The notes beneath the pieces were generated by a model. The model saw only the letters and a list, made by a program, of their open reading frames with translations, had not been told where the DNA came from and ran no database searches. The position numbers were made by a program, and so were the translations under genes. Positions 43,173-52,453 of a DNA stretch of 64,000 nt are shown in pieces (position 1 is the first letter of the stretch; each line of letters opens with the position of its first letter). The stretch covers positions 1 to 64,000 of the forward strand of contig CAIKHO010000078.1 in the NCBI GenBank assembly GCA_903827245.1. Reading direction: 5' to 3'. This stretch comes from an uncultured Opitutia bacterium (GTDB lineage: Bacteria > Verrucomicrobiota > Verrucomicrobiia > Opitutales > Opitutaceae).

Positions 43173-45817
43173 ACCCTTCACATATCGGACATCATTCCGG
43201 TGAGCGTCCGTCTCATGCATTTGATGGAGACGCGACCTCCCGGTCGCGCTCCGACAGCGACCGGGAGGTCGCTGCTCCAGCGATTGCCCTCCGCGCACTT
43301 CTCTCCGTGCTCGCGTTCGGCGCGTTCGCCGCCTCCGCGCATGCCGCCGCCACCCCGGCCGTCATCTCCCCGGCCGACCTCCAGTTTTTCGAAAACAAGA
43401 TCCGCCCGGTACTGGCCGAGCATTGCTACAAGTGCCACGGCCGCGATGCCGACAAGGTCAAGGGCGGCCTCATGCTCGACACCCAGGAGGGCCTGGTCCA
43501 CGGCGGCAACTCGGGCGCGGTGATCGTTGCCGGCAAGCCCGACGACAGCATTCTCATTCAGGCCGTCCGCTACACCGATCCCGACCTGCAGATGCCGCCC
43601 AAGGGGGAAAAGCTCTCCGACCAGCAGGTCGCCGACCTCACCGAGTGGGTCCGGCGCGGCGCGCCCGATCCGCGCACGCTCGAGGCCAAGGGCAGCGCGG
43701 CCACCTACGGCGGCGTCGGACGCCAGCACTGGTCCTTCCTGCCGGTGAAAAAATCCCCCGCGCCGGTCGTGAAGGACGCCGCCTGGTGCCAGACCCCCGT
43801 GGATAATTTCATCCTCGATAAACTCGAGGCCAGCAACATGGCCCCCAACCCGCCCGCGGACAAACGCACGCTGATCCGCCGCGTCACCTTTGACCTCGTC
43901 GGCCTGCCCCCATCCGAGGAGGAAGTGCAGGCCTTCCTCGCGGACAAGTCCCCGGACGCCTTCGCCACCGTCGTCGACCGCCTGCTGGCCTCGCCCCACT
44001 ACGGCGAACGCTGGGGTCGCTACTGGATGGATGTCGCCCGCTACGCCGACACCAAGGGCGAGCCGCCCAAGATCATGGGCCGTCCCGCCGACCCGCGTTA
44101 TCCCGATGCCTGGACCTACCGCGACTACGTCATCAACGCCTTCAACCAGGACAAGCCCTTCAACCAGTTCATCCTCGAACAACTCGCGGCGGACCGCCTG
44201 ATCGAGGAGAATGCGAAGAAGACCAAGACCGACATCGCCAAGATGGACGGCAGCTCGCGCGCCGCGCTCGGCTTTCTCACCCTGGGCAACCGCTTCGACG
44301 GCCGCATGGATGACATCATCAACGACCGCATCGACGTCACGTCGAAGGCCTTCCTGGGCCTGACGGTCTCCTGCGCCCGCTGCCACGACCACAAGTTCGA
44401 TCCCATCCCGCAGAAGGACTATTACTCACTCTACGGCATTTTCGCCAACACGTACGAACCCGAGGAGATCGGCCAGGAACCGTGGATCCGTTCCTCCCTG
44501 CCCAAGACGCCCGAATTGCTCGATTACCTCGCGAAAACGGACGAGCTGAAGAAGAAGGAGGCGGCCGCGCTTCAGGATTTCCGGGCTTTCGTGCAGACTC
44601 GCATTGTCGACAAGCCAAAACGCAATGAGCTGCTGAGGAAAATCCAGGAGGTCGAGCGAGAGGTCAGCGACCTCGAGACCACCCACCCCGGCGCCCCTGC
44701 GCGGGCCAACGCCATTTTCGACGCCCGTATGCCCCACGATTATCCCGTGCTGATCCGCGGCGAGGCCGCCAACAAGGGTGAGGTCGTGCCCCGGCGCTTC
44801 CTCGACATCCTTTCGGCCGATCCGAAAAAACGCCCGGAATACCGCACCGGCAGCGGACGCCTCGAACTCGCCGAGGCCATCGCCAGCACGGCCAATCCCA
44901 TGACGGCCCGCGTCCTCGTGAATCGTCTCTGGCAGCAGCATTTTGGCGAGGGCTTCGTCGCCACGCCCGACGACCTGGGCAACATGTCGTCGCCGCCCAC
45001 CCATCCCGAGCTGCTGGATTATCTGGCCGCGCGTTTCATGGAGGAGGGCTGGTCGATCAAGAAGATGCAGCGCCTCATCGTGCTGAGCAGCGTTTATCAG
45101 GAAAGCGCCGCGGCCAACCCGCTGTACACCGACACCGACCCGGACAACAAGCTGCACTGGCGGTACAACCTGCGCCGGCTCGATTTCGAGCAGCTGCACG
45201 ATTCCCTGCTGGCCATGGCCGGCACCCTGGACCCGACGATGGGCGGCCGCCCCGTGCGCATCGAAAGCGCCGACTTCGCCACGCGCCGCGCCGTCTACGC
45301 CTACATCGATCGCACGAACCCGGCCGAGATCCTGACCCAGTTCGATTTCCCCAATCCCAGCGTCCCCTCCGGCCGGCGTTACCTGACCATCGTGCCGCAG
45401 CAGTCCCTCTTCATGATGAACGGCACCCTCGTCATCGAAACCGCCCGCAAGCTCACCCACCGGCCGGAATTCCTCGAGTCCGGGACTGACGACGAGCGCG
45501 TCACCTCGCTCTACCTCGCGATTTTCCAGCGTCCCCCGACCCGGCAGGAAATCACAATCTCCGAGCGCTACGTGCAGAACAATCCCGGCGGCACGTCCAC
45601 CGAGGCTCCCGCCAGTACGCGCGCCTCCGAGCTTCAGTCCCAGCAGGCCCAGCGCCAGATCCAGCAGGCGCAGCGCGCCGCGCAAAACATCCGCGGCAAA
45701 AATGTCTTCCAGGGCGAGCCCGGCGCCGCCGCCTTCACCAGCCGCGCCCCGCTCGACGCCTGGACCAAGCTCGCCCACGCCCTCTTCCAGACCAACGAGG
45801 CGATGTTCTACGACTGA
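43169..45817 (+). CDS. Cytochrome c/DUF1549/DUF1553 (PSD1-type) secreted protein
   Basis: The 882-residue product begins with an ATG overlapping the DUF1501 stop. Residues 19-38 are coded by a palindromic repeat (43224-43281); the signal helix (ALLSVLAFGAFAASAHA) follows. Then come a planctomycete cytochrome-c domain with heme motif CYKCH near residue 90, DUF1549 (FILDKLEASNMAPNPPADKR; YGERWGRYWMDVARYADTKG; a further CARCHDHKFDPI) and DUF1553 (NPMTARVLVNRLWQQHFGEG; LIVLSSVYQES). The C-terminal part is Gln/Ala-rich. It is translationally coupled to the DUF1501 gene, so both probably act in one periplasmic pathway. An unextended start further in has no good codon. Confidence 0.92.
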   Translation: MNPSHIGHHSGERPSHAFDGDATSRSRSDSDREVAAPAIALRALLSVLAFGAFAASAHAAATPAVISPADLQFFENKIRPVLAEHCYKCHGRDADKVKGGLMLDTQEGLVHGGNSGAVIVAGKPDDSILIQAVRYTDPDLQMPPKGEKLSDQQVADLTEWVRRGAPDPRTLEAKGSAATYGGVGRQHWSFLPVKKSPAPVVKDAAWCQTPVDNFILDKLEASNMAPNPPADKRTLIRRVTFDLVGLPPSEEEVQAFLADKSPDAFATVVDRLLASPHYGERWGRYWMDVARYADTKGEPPKIMGRPADPRYPDAWTYRDYVINAFNQDKPFNQFILEQLAADRLIEENAKKTKTDIAKMDGSSRAALGFLTLGNRFDGRMDDIINDRIDVTSKAFLGLTVSCARCHDHKFDPIPQKDYYSLYGIFANTYEPEEIGQEPWIRSSLPKTPELLDYLAKTDELKKKEAAALQDFRAFVQTRIVDKPKRNELLRKIQEVEREVSDLETTHPGAPARANAIFDARMPHDYPVLIRGEAANKGEVVPRRFLDILSADPKKRPEYRTGSGRLELAEAIASTANPMTARVLVNRLWQQHFGEGFVATPDDLGNMSSPPTHPELLDYLAARFMEEGWSIKKMQRLIVLSSVYQESAAANPLYTDTDPDNKLHWRYNLRRLDFEQLHDSLLAMAGTLDPTMGGRPVRIESADFATRRAVYAYIDRTNPAEILTQFDFPNPSVPSGRRYLTIVPQQSLFMMNGTLVIETARKLTHRPEFLESGTDDERVTSLYLAIFQRPPTRQEITISERYVQNNPGGTSTEAPASTRASELQSQQAQRQIQQAQRAAQNIRGKNVFQGEPGAAAFTSRAPLDAWTKLAHALFQTNEAMFYD
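43224..43281. repeat. Inverted repeat, family D, inside a coding region
   Basis: GCGACCTCCCGGTCGC (43232-43247) and GCGACCGGGAGGTCGC (43257-43272) form a perfect 16-bp stem flanked by GGAG and CTCC. Related sequences occur at 49827-49855 and 58886-58938. This copy is read in frame as residues 19-38 of the PSD1-type protein. Confidence 0.9.
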
Positions 45818-45927
45818 GGGGGATTGATTCGAGTCGAGAGTCCGGGGCTGAGAGTCGAGAGCCGGAAATCGGTCGTGAAAGAATCAGCCTGAAAACAGCG
45901 GGAGTTTTGCTCGCCTTGCTCTCGACT

Positions 45928-47226
<1,299 letters not shown>

Positions 47227-47302
47227 TGCTCGAAGTTGAGAGGGCCGGCCCAGCCACGTCAAAGCGTTTGCATACACGGCCGGGATTACCGCAGCCTGCG
47301 AG

Positions 47303-48193
47303 ATGCTTTCGTCCTGGGTGATTGTCTCGGCCTACATCGTGGTGTTCTTCACTTTTGTGGTTGGAATGTTTCTTTGGATGAAGCACCAGCGGAAAGACCG
47401 CCGGCCGTTCCCGGAAAGCCTGAAGCTTTTGCGCGGTCCGGGCGAAACGCAGCATCGCGTGCTGACCAAGCTCGAGGAGCGCATGATCGACTATCTTCTC
47501 CTCGCCTTTTGCCTGCCTGTCGTCGTGTCCGCGGCACTGCTCCTGATCACCATTCACCTGGCCGGCCCTTGGCAAGACATCGGTCTTGTCGCCACGTTGG
47601 TCGCTCTCATCGCCAGTCTCGTCGCTGTCAGTCGCTTTCTGGCTCAAAAAGGCCGGGAATTGGCCAACCGCTATCTCGGTTATTTCGGCGAGCGCATCGT
47701 CGCCGAGGCCCTCGAGCCGCTGAAGGCGCAGGGCTTCCGCGTGTTTCACGACATTCCCTGCGGCGAGGCCAAGTCCCCGTTCAATATCGACCACATTGCC
47801 GTGGGCCCAAGCGGGGTGTTTGCCATCGAAACCAAGACCCGGCGCAAGGGTCGCGCGCGCGGCGGCTTCGCCGAGCACGAGATCATCTATGACGGCCAGG
47901 TACTCGCCTACCCGTGGGGCGAGGACCGCCATGGCCTGGAACAAGCGCAGCGCCAGGCACGCTGGCTCGCAGACTGGCTCGCGCAGCTCCTCGGCCAGCG
48001 TCCACCCGTCAGCCCCATCCTGACTTTTCCCGGCTGGATGATCATCCGCCGCGGAGCGGGCCCGGTGAATGTGCTGAACCCAAAGGAGATCCTCTTCGCC
48101 GTCCTTCCGCGCGGTACACCCGCACTCACCGCGGAGCAGATCGACCTCATCGCCCGCCAACTCGACGCCCGCTGCCGCGACGTGGAGTATTGA
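47303..48193 (+). CDS. Membrane-anchored NERD-domain protein
   Basis: The 296-residue product has three hydrophobic helices in the first 110 residues ([58 protein letters not shown]), then a nuclease-related domain with [40 protein letters not shown]. Glu/Asp/Lys positions of the restriction-nuclease core (D in NIDHI, E and K in IETKT) are present. Family members are often linked to DNA processing, but the substrate is unknown. It is divergent from dctA (77-base gap) and followed by repeat DNA. Confidence 0.9.
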   Translation: MLSSWVIVSAYIVVFFTFVVGMFLWMKHQRKDRRPFPESLKLLRGPGETQHRVLTKLEERMIDYLLLAFCLPVVVSAALLLITIHLAGPWQDIGLVATLVALIASLVAVSRFLAQKGRELANRYLGYFGERIVAEALEPLKAQGFRVFHDIPCGEAKSPFNIDHIAVGPSGVFAIETKTRRKGRARGGFAEHEIIYDGQVLAYPWGEDRHGLEQAQRQARWLADWLAQLLGQRPPVSPILTFPGWMIIRRGAGPVNVLNPKEILFAVLPRGTPALTAEQIDLIARQLDARCRDVEY

Positions 48194-48403
48194 ATGCGTC
48201 TCGCAGGGGCGTTCCTCGTGGACGCCCGGATCGGTTTCATCCTTCTTCTTGTCGGAGACTGCCTGCAGTCGATGAGCGTAGCGAAACGGCTTCTCGTTCC
48301 GCGGTGGAGCCGGAAGCGGCTCCCCTATGAATCGCCTGCAAGCAGGCTCCTGCAAGAAATGAGCCCCATCACCCTTCTTTCCCCAATCCGTCAGGCCTTC
48401 CCC
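48194..48403. repeat. Decayed repeat stretch between the NERD and DUF1080 genes
   Basis: Position 48208 on reads AGGGGCGTTCCTCGTGGACG, a half-copy of family B. From 48251 to 48353, GGAGACTGCCTGCAGTCGAT and ATCGCCTGCAAGCAGGCTCC form an imperfect inverted repeat like that at 60775-60841. Inside it, GGAGCC/GGCTCC (48306-48323) makes a small hairpin. The reading frame is open through this region by chance. Confidence 0.75.
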
Positions 48404-49159
48404 ATGAACATGCTCAAACCCCTGCCCCTTCTCGCCATCCTAGCCACCTCCCTTCTGCTCGGCCGCACCGCCGCCGTCGCCCAGCAAACCCAGCCGGTCC
48501 CGGCGCTCGACGACAACACCGGCTACCAGCTCATCTTCGACGGCAAGACCCTCGCCGGCTGGGACGGCGACCCGAAATACTGGCGCGTCGAGAACGGTTG
48601 CCTCGTCGGCGAAATCACGCCGGAAACCATCGTCAAGCAGAACACCTTCATCATCTGGCGCGGCGGCGTCACCAAGGACTTCGAGCTCAAGGTGGAGTAC
48701 CGCATCACTTCCCACGGCAACAGCGGCATCAACTACCGCAGCGTGGAGCTCCCCGATCAGAAATACGTCATGCGCGGCTACCAGGCCGATATCGACGGCC
48801 AGGACCGCAACGCCAACGGCGTCCGCTACACCGGCCAGAACTACGAGGAACGCGGCCGCACCTTCCTCGCCCTCCGCGGGCAGATGACGCACATCGAGGA
48901 GGGCAAGAAGCCCGGCATCATCGCCACGCTCGGCGACACCAAGGCCATGGAGGCCTTCATCAAGAACGACGACTGGAACGAGTACCATCTCATCGTTCGC
49001 GGCAACGTGCTCATCCACATTCTCAACGGCCACGTGATGGACGTGGTCATCGACGACGACGCCAAGGGTCGTGCCTTCGAGGGACTCCTCGGCGTCCAAG
49101 TCCACGTCGGCCCCCCCATGAAAGTCGAGTACCGGAACTTCCGGCTGAAGAACCTGTAA
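48404..49159 (+). CDS. Secreted DUF1080 (3-keto-disaccharide hydrolase-type) protein
   Basis: The 251-residue product starts with a signal peptide (MNMLKPLPLLAILATSLLLG, cleaved near AVAQQ) and contains a concanavalin-like DUF1080 fold: LIFDGKTLAGWDGDPKYWRV, ENGCLVGEITPE, TKDFELKVEYRITSHGNSGI, MKVEYRNFRLKNL at the end. Family members hydrolyse 3-keto-glycosides or bind sugars. The longer frame runs through repeat DNA and has no signal-like start; the Met at 48404 (or 48410) is the natural start. Expressed alone; downstream is an inverted repeat and the nadR-type gene on the other strand. Confidence 0.88.
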   Translation: MNMLKPLPLLAILATSLLLGRTAAVAQQTQPVPALDDNTGYQLIFDGKTLAGWDGDPKYWRVENGCLVGEITPETIVKQNTFIIWRGGVTKDFELKVEYRITSHGNSGINYRSVELPDQKYVMRGYQADIDGQDRNANGVRYTGQNYEERGRTFLALRGQMTHIEEGKKPGIIATLGDTKAMEAFIKNDDWNEYHLIVRGNVLIHILNGHVMDVVIDDDAKGRAFEGLLGVQVHVGPPMKVEYRNFRLKNL

Positions 49160-49162
49160 GTC

Positions 49163-49256
49163 GGTGGAACGCGTTGACCCCAACGCGTTGAAAGTCGCCG
49201 CCCGCGTCTGACTGCTGACGGAGCCAACCAGCGCGTTGAGGTCAACGCGCTCCACC
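49163..49256. repeat. Inverted repeat, family C (GGTGGAACGCGTTG)
   Basis: GGTGGAACGCGTTGACCCCA at 49163 pairs with the right arm ending GGTCAACGCGCTCCACC at 49256, around a loop of about 38 bases. A better-preserved copy stands at 58852-59024. It fills the gap between the DUF1080 gene and the nadR-type gene, so it may end both transcripts; its 3' end runs into the last codons of the minus-strand gene. Confidence 0.88.
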
Positions 49257-49805
49257 TTCAGCACCCGCAGCCAAAACCGCCTCAACCGCCGCAATCGCCG
49301 CAGCCTCTCTTTGCGCCCAGTCGCCCCGGATCTCCACAAACGGCAGCCCGCGTTTCTCCAGCATCTCGCGCCAGACCCGCCGGGCATTTGCCCGTCCCGT
49401 CTCGACCGGAAAGCAGCGCTGCGGGTCCGGCGCGAAGGGAACGTCCGTGTCGCAGAGTAGGTACAGCGCATAACCACGCGCCCGTTCGTCCGCCTCCGCC
49501 CGAACCCAGGCAGGACACGCGCCGGGAAACAGCAGGTCGTTCCAGATCGTGCAGGTCAGCAGCTCGGTGTCGCAAAACACCGCCCGCCGCGCGCCCGCCA
49601 GGGCCGCGTCCTCGTTCGCGATCTGCCCGAGCGCAATGGTCCCGAGGTCGGCCGCCGTGATCTTGCCATCTCGCAGGTCCCAGAATTCCCGCACGAACTC
49701 CGCCGACCACGGCTCGCTGAAATATGCCGCGAGCCTCTGCGCGAGCGTCGTCTTGCCCGTCGACTCCGTGCCGAAAACGGCGATGCGTTTGATTGCGGCC
49801 GTCAT
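49242..49805 (-). CDS. nadR: NadR-type nicotinamide riboside kinase
   Basis: Phosphorylates nicotinamide riboside to NMN in NAD salvage. The 187-residue product contains only the kinase domain of NadR: P-loop FGTESTGKTTLAQRL (residues about 8-22), FVREFWDLRDGKITAADLGT, VFCDTELLTCTIWNDLLFPG and the end segment VEIRGDWAQRE. The NMN adenylyltransferase and HTH parts of E. coli NadR are absent, so another NadD/NadM is needed. The start MTAAIKRIAVFG was taken because upstream codons lie in repeat DNA. It lies downstream of pnuC, separated by 142 bases that are mostly repeat. Confidence 0.88.
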   Translation of the reverse strand: MTAAIKRIAVFGTESTGKTTLAQRLAAYFSEPWSAEFVREFWDLRDGKITAADLGTIALGQIANEDAALAGARRAVFCDTELLTCTIWNDLLFPGACPAWVRAEADERARGYALYLLCDTDVPFAPDPQRCFPVETGRANARRVWREMLEKRGLPFVEIRGDWAQREAAAIAAVEAVLAAGAEGGAR

Positions 49806-49826
49806 GGTTCGACTGGCCTCATGGAT

Positions 49827-49933
49827 GGGTGGGAGACGCGACGTCCCCGTCGCGTTGCCCGAATGTAGGGGCGTTCCTTGCGGACGCCCGGTTTGATGGC
49901 GGGGAGAAGGGCGTCCGCAAGGAACGCCCCTAC
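49827..49933. repeat. Family D half-element next to a perfect 24-bp inverted repeat (family B)
   Basis: First comes GGAGACGCGACGTCCCCGTC (49828), one arm of family D. Then GTAGGGGCGTTCCTTGCGGA (24-base arm, 49865-49888) pairs without a mismatch with the arm at 49910-49933, around a 21-base loop. Both ends are GTAG/CTAC. The block lies between pnuC and the nadR-type gene and would form a strong hairpin in their mRNA. Confidence 0.93.
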
Positions 49934-49947
49934 GCTCGACCGCCCAG

Positions 49948-50553
49948 TCATGCCGCGCCCTCCATCGCCCGCCGCCATTCCCGCCAGCCGGCCACCGCCA
50001 GCCCGAGGTAGACCAGGTAGAGAAACGCCGTGAACGCCAGCTCTGCGCTCCAGTACGACGCCACCGCGACAAGGTTCACGACCACCCACAGCGGCCAGTT
50101 CTCGATGTTTTTCCTCACCTGCAAAATCTGCGCCGCCACGCTGAATGCCGCGATGAACGCATCCCGCCATGGCATCGCCGCGTTCATCCAGGGTCCGATC
50201 GTCAGGGCCCAGGCCACGGTGGTCACGGATGCCACCAGCAGCGCAATGATGCGGCCACGAGACGAAAGCGCAGTGACCGGCAGTTCCGGCGCCGCCCCGC
50301 GGTCCTTCACCCAATGCCACCAGCCCCAAGCCAGTGTCACAAAATAGAAAATCTGCAGCGTGGCATCCGCCGGAAAGTGCGTCTGATAAAACAGGATCCC
50401 CTGCACCGTCACCGCCGCGAGTCCCACCGGAAACGCCCACAAACTCCGCCGGATCATCAGCCACACACCGGCGATGCCCAGCGCGAGGTTGACCTGGTCA
50501 AGCAGCGAGGCCGTGGTCAGGCCGCTCCAGATGTTCCGCAGGATTTCGTGCAC
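49948..50553 (-). CDS. pnuC: Nicotinamide riboside transporter PnuC
   Basis: Facilitator of nicotinamide riboside uptake, driven by phosphorylation by the adjacent kinase. The 201-residue product starts with GTG and has about 7 hydrophobic segments, with the family signatures LGIAGVWLMIRRSLWAFPVG, LQIFYFVTLAWGWWHWVKDR and the C-terminal NIENWPLWVVVNLVAVASYW and YLVYLGLAVAGWREWRR. It is first of a two-gene minus-strand operon. The upstream region has no riboswitch that I can recognise; instead it contains a copy of the hslO end. Confidence 0.92.
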   Translation of the reverse strand: MHEILRNIWSGLTTASLLDQVNLALGIAGVWLMIRRSLWAFPVGLAAVTVQGILFYQTHFPADATLQIFYFVTLAWGWWHWVKDRGAAPELPVTALSSRGRIIALLVASVTTVAWALTIGPWMNAAMPWRDAFIAAFSVAAQILQVRKNIENWPLWVVVNLVAVASYWSAELAFTAFLYLVYLGLAVAGWREWRRAMEGAA

Positions 50554-50568
50554 GCCCCGTGCTTGGCG

Positions 50569-50613
50569 CTATTTCGCCTCCGCGACAAACGTTTCCATCG
50601 GCTCGCGCGTTAA
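50569..50613 (-). pseudogene. Duplicated 3' end of hslO
   Basis: The minus strand reads LTREPMETFVAEAK followed by a stop; the true hslO end reads ITREAMETFVAENAG. The DNA of 50579-50610 matches 50818-50849 at 28 of 32 bases. The fragment ends 16 bases before the pnuC start and is separated from the real gene by a REPIN-like element. It has no start and is a remnant. Confidence 0.8.
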
Positions 50614-50649
50614 TTGGCCAGGACCTTCGCCGGAATGATGCAGTCGCCA

Positions 50650-50719
50650 GTAGCAGCCGACGTGAGGAGGCTGGTTTGAGGTGAGTCGCCCAACCCAGCC
50701 TCGTTACCTCGGCTGCTAC
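50650..50719. repeat. REPIN-like inverted repeat, family E (GTAGCAGCCGA)
   Basis: Left arm GTAGCAGCCGACGTGAGGAG pairs imperfectly with the right arm ending CCTCGGCTGCTAC. A second copy with the same arms is at 60668-60738. Both ends show GTAG/CTAC. It lies between the hslO gene and the duplicated hslO tail. Confidence 0.9.
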
Positions 50720-50804
50720 ATCGATCGCTGTGGTTCAATTGCATGGCTCAGCCCAATTCGGCATCACCAATTCCAAATTACCCGCACGGTGACGTGCGTC
50801 GCCC

Positions 50805-51611
50805 CTACCCCGCATTCTCCGCCACAAACGTCTCCATCGCCTCCCGCGTGATGATATGCCGCGCACCGCAGCGCGGGCAGCGGATCTCCAGCTTCGGCTC
50901 GTCGCCGAAGAGGCCTTCCGGATCCTGCCGCATCGGTGACGCCAGCACTTCCATCATGCGCGCATCGTTGCACCCGCAGTGCCAGCGGTAGATGCGCCGC
51001 TCCAGCAAGGCGAGTGTCTCGGTGGTGTCCAGGTTGCGCACCTGCTCGACCGTGAGCGCGCGCAGCCAGTCCAGGTCGCAATCGGGATGCTCCGTGACCA
51101 TCGCGAAATCCTCCTCGCCGAGCTGAACGTATCGGGTGAGCCGCTGCTCGCTCTGCGCATAGAACTTCTCCGCCGCCGCGATCGGATCCGCGCCGGTGAA
51201 GTCCACGGTGCTGCGCCGCTTCGGCTGGGTGCCGTTCACGACGTCGGCATAGAAAATGTTCGTTGGCAGCTCCTTCACGTTCTCGTCGAACACCCGCCCG
51301 GTGACGGCACCGGTCTCGTTGTCGCCGGTGAGAAAGAAGTTCACGAGCGGCTGCTGGAAATTGATGGTCCACGCCGTGGTCTCCTTCCACGGCCGGGACG
51401 CGCAATGCAGCGTGAACGCCGCGAGGGCGCGCTTGAACATCGCGTCGTGCTCCGGCGCCACCTTCAGGCCCTGGTCGGCAAGATGCAGGTAGCGGTCGAC
51501 GTAGAGGTCCCCGAAGCCGGCCCGCGCGAGCAGGACGTTCCGGTTACGAACATAATAGGTGCGGACCTCGATGCCGGCATCGGCAAGGTTGGGCGGAACG
51601 GTATTTGGCAT
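50805..51611 (-). CDS. hslO: Hsp33-type redox-regulated chaperone
   Basis: Holdase activated by oxidation, which releases zinc from four cysteines. The 268-residue product has the N-terminal substrate domain (GAVTGRVFDENVKELPTNIF) and the C-terminal switch with CxC (WHCGCNDARMMEVLA) and CxxC (RCPRCGARHIITREAMETF), so all four zinc cysteines are present. The start MPNTVPPNLADAGIEVRTYY was chosen; earlier codons in the frame lie in repeat DNA. Its 3' end has a duplicated fragment 200 bases downstream. It is a sensible partner for MsrA encoded nearby, though the two are not in one operon. Confidence 0.9.
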   Translation of the reverse strand: MPNTVPPNLADAGIEVRTYYVRNRNVLLARAGFGDLYVDRYLHLADQGLKVAPEHDAMFKRALAAFTLHCASRPWKETTAWTINFQQPLVNFFLTGDNETGAVTGRVFDENVKELPTNIFYADVVNGTQPKRRSTVDFTGADPIAAAEKFYAQSEQRLTRYVQLGEEDFAMVTEHPDCDLDWLRALTVEQVRNLDTTETLALLERRIYRWHCGCNDARMMEVLASPMRQDPEGLFGDEPKLEIRCPRCGARHIITREAMETFVAENAG

Positions 51612-52004
51612 GCCATAAGGTTGCCACGTTTGCCCCAAAGTAAAGCGACCCACCGGCATCCCACGTAAGGGCGCCCCTTGCGTGCGCCCTGCCTTTGCCA
51701 CCCGCGAACCCCGGATTTTTAGCCACAAAAAGGCACAAGATGACACTAAACCAATCCCGGCATTCCGACCTCATCAATGCCACCGATCCGTTTTACAAAA
51801 GGTCACAAAGGAAACGAAGGACAAGGCAGACGGGAATATCTTCGTTGCCTCCGTTCCCTTCTGTAAAAATGCCTACGGATCAGGATCCCTTTCGTGTCAT
51901 GTCGCGCCTCTCCTGTCCGCCGTAACTTGGCGAAGGAGGATTGTGGCAAAAAATCCGCAATCGATTTGTTGTCGGATTTCCACCCCCGGCGGCGATGACA
52001 AGGC
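51612..52004. repeat. Nested repeat block between hslO and the truncated sigma gene
   Basis: No gene is present. GTAAGGGCGCCCCTTGCGTG (51665) is a half-copy of family B. Outer arms of family F run from 51714 (GGATTTTTAGCCACAAAAAG) to a right arm at 51890-51956 (TTCGTGTCAT...GTGGCAAAAAATCC). Between them lies another inverted repeat (TTTTACAAAAGG at 51791 to CTTCTGTAAAAA ending 51869). The right outer arm is itself split by a hairpin, TCCTGTCCGCC...GGCGAAGGAGGA (51910-51941). Confidence 0.85.
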
Positions 52005-52379
52005 GTGATGGGCACGAGCGACCCCGAGCTGCTGCAGCGCTATGCCGAAACCGGCTCGCAGGAGGCCTTCGCCGCCCTGGTGAAGCGCCACCTCGACCTG
52101 GTCTACTCGGCCGCCCGGCGTCAGGTCCGTTCGCCCCAACTGGCCGAGGAAGTCGCCCAGTCCGTGTTCCTCCATCTGTCCCGCCAAGCCCGCACCCTCC
52201 AGCCCGGAACGCCCCTGGCAGCGTGGCTCTACCTCGTCACCCGGCGGACCTCCATCGACGTGATCCGCCGCGAATCCCGCCGCCAAGCCCGCGGGCAAAC
52301 CGCCGTCGCCATCGCCGCCATGAACACCTCATCTGAAGCCAAGGCGAAGGCCGAGAGGTGTTGGCCGCACAACAATTAG
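52005..52379 (+). pseudogene. Truncated sigma-70 family sigma factor (ECF type), region 2 only
   Basis: The 124-residue frame matches ECF region 2: LLQRYAETGSQEAFAALVKR, HLDLVYSAARRQV, AEEVAQSVFLHLSRQARTLQ and LAAWLYLVTRRTSIDVIRRE. After RRQARGQTAVAIAAMNTSSE the homology stops and the frame ends 20 residues later; the DNA-binding region 4 is missing. A family-B repeat starts two bases after the stop codon. It is most likely a broken gene; a short peptide that binds RNA polymerase without DNA recognition cannot be excluded. Confidence 0.8.
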
Positions 52380-52380
52380 T

Positions 52381-52448
52381 GTAGATCCGCCGCTTGACGG
52401 CGCCCTCCGGAGGCGAGCGAACCCGGGCGTCGTCAAGCAACGCCCCTA
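52381..52448. repeat. REPIN-like inverted repeat, family B variant, at the sigma break
   Basis: GTAGATCCGCCGCTTGACGG (left) pairs imperfectly with the right arm GGGCGTCGTCAAGCAACGCC, which ends CTAC. The right arm is nearly identical to that at 61621-61645. It begins two bases after the stop of the truncated sigma gene. Confidence 0.85.
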
Positions 52449-52453
52449 CGACA

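Noticed and set aside
50554-50804. Riboswitch before pnuC
   Set aside because: The upstream DNA is a duplicated hslO end and a GTAG palindrome; I find no NAD-, preQ1- or thiamine-type core.
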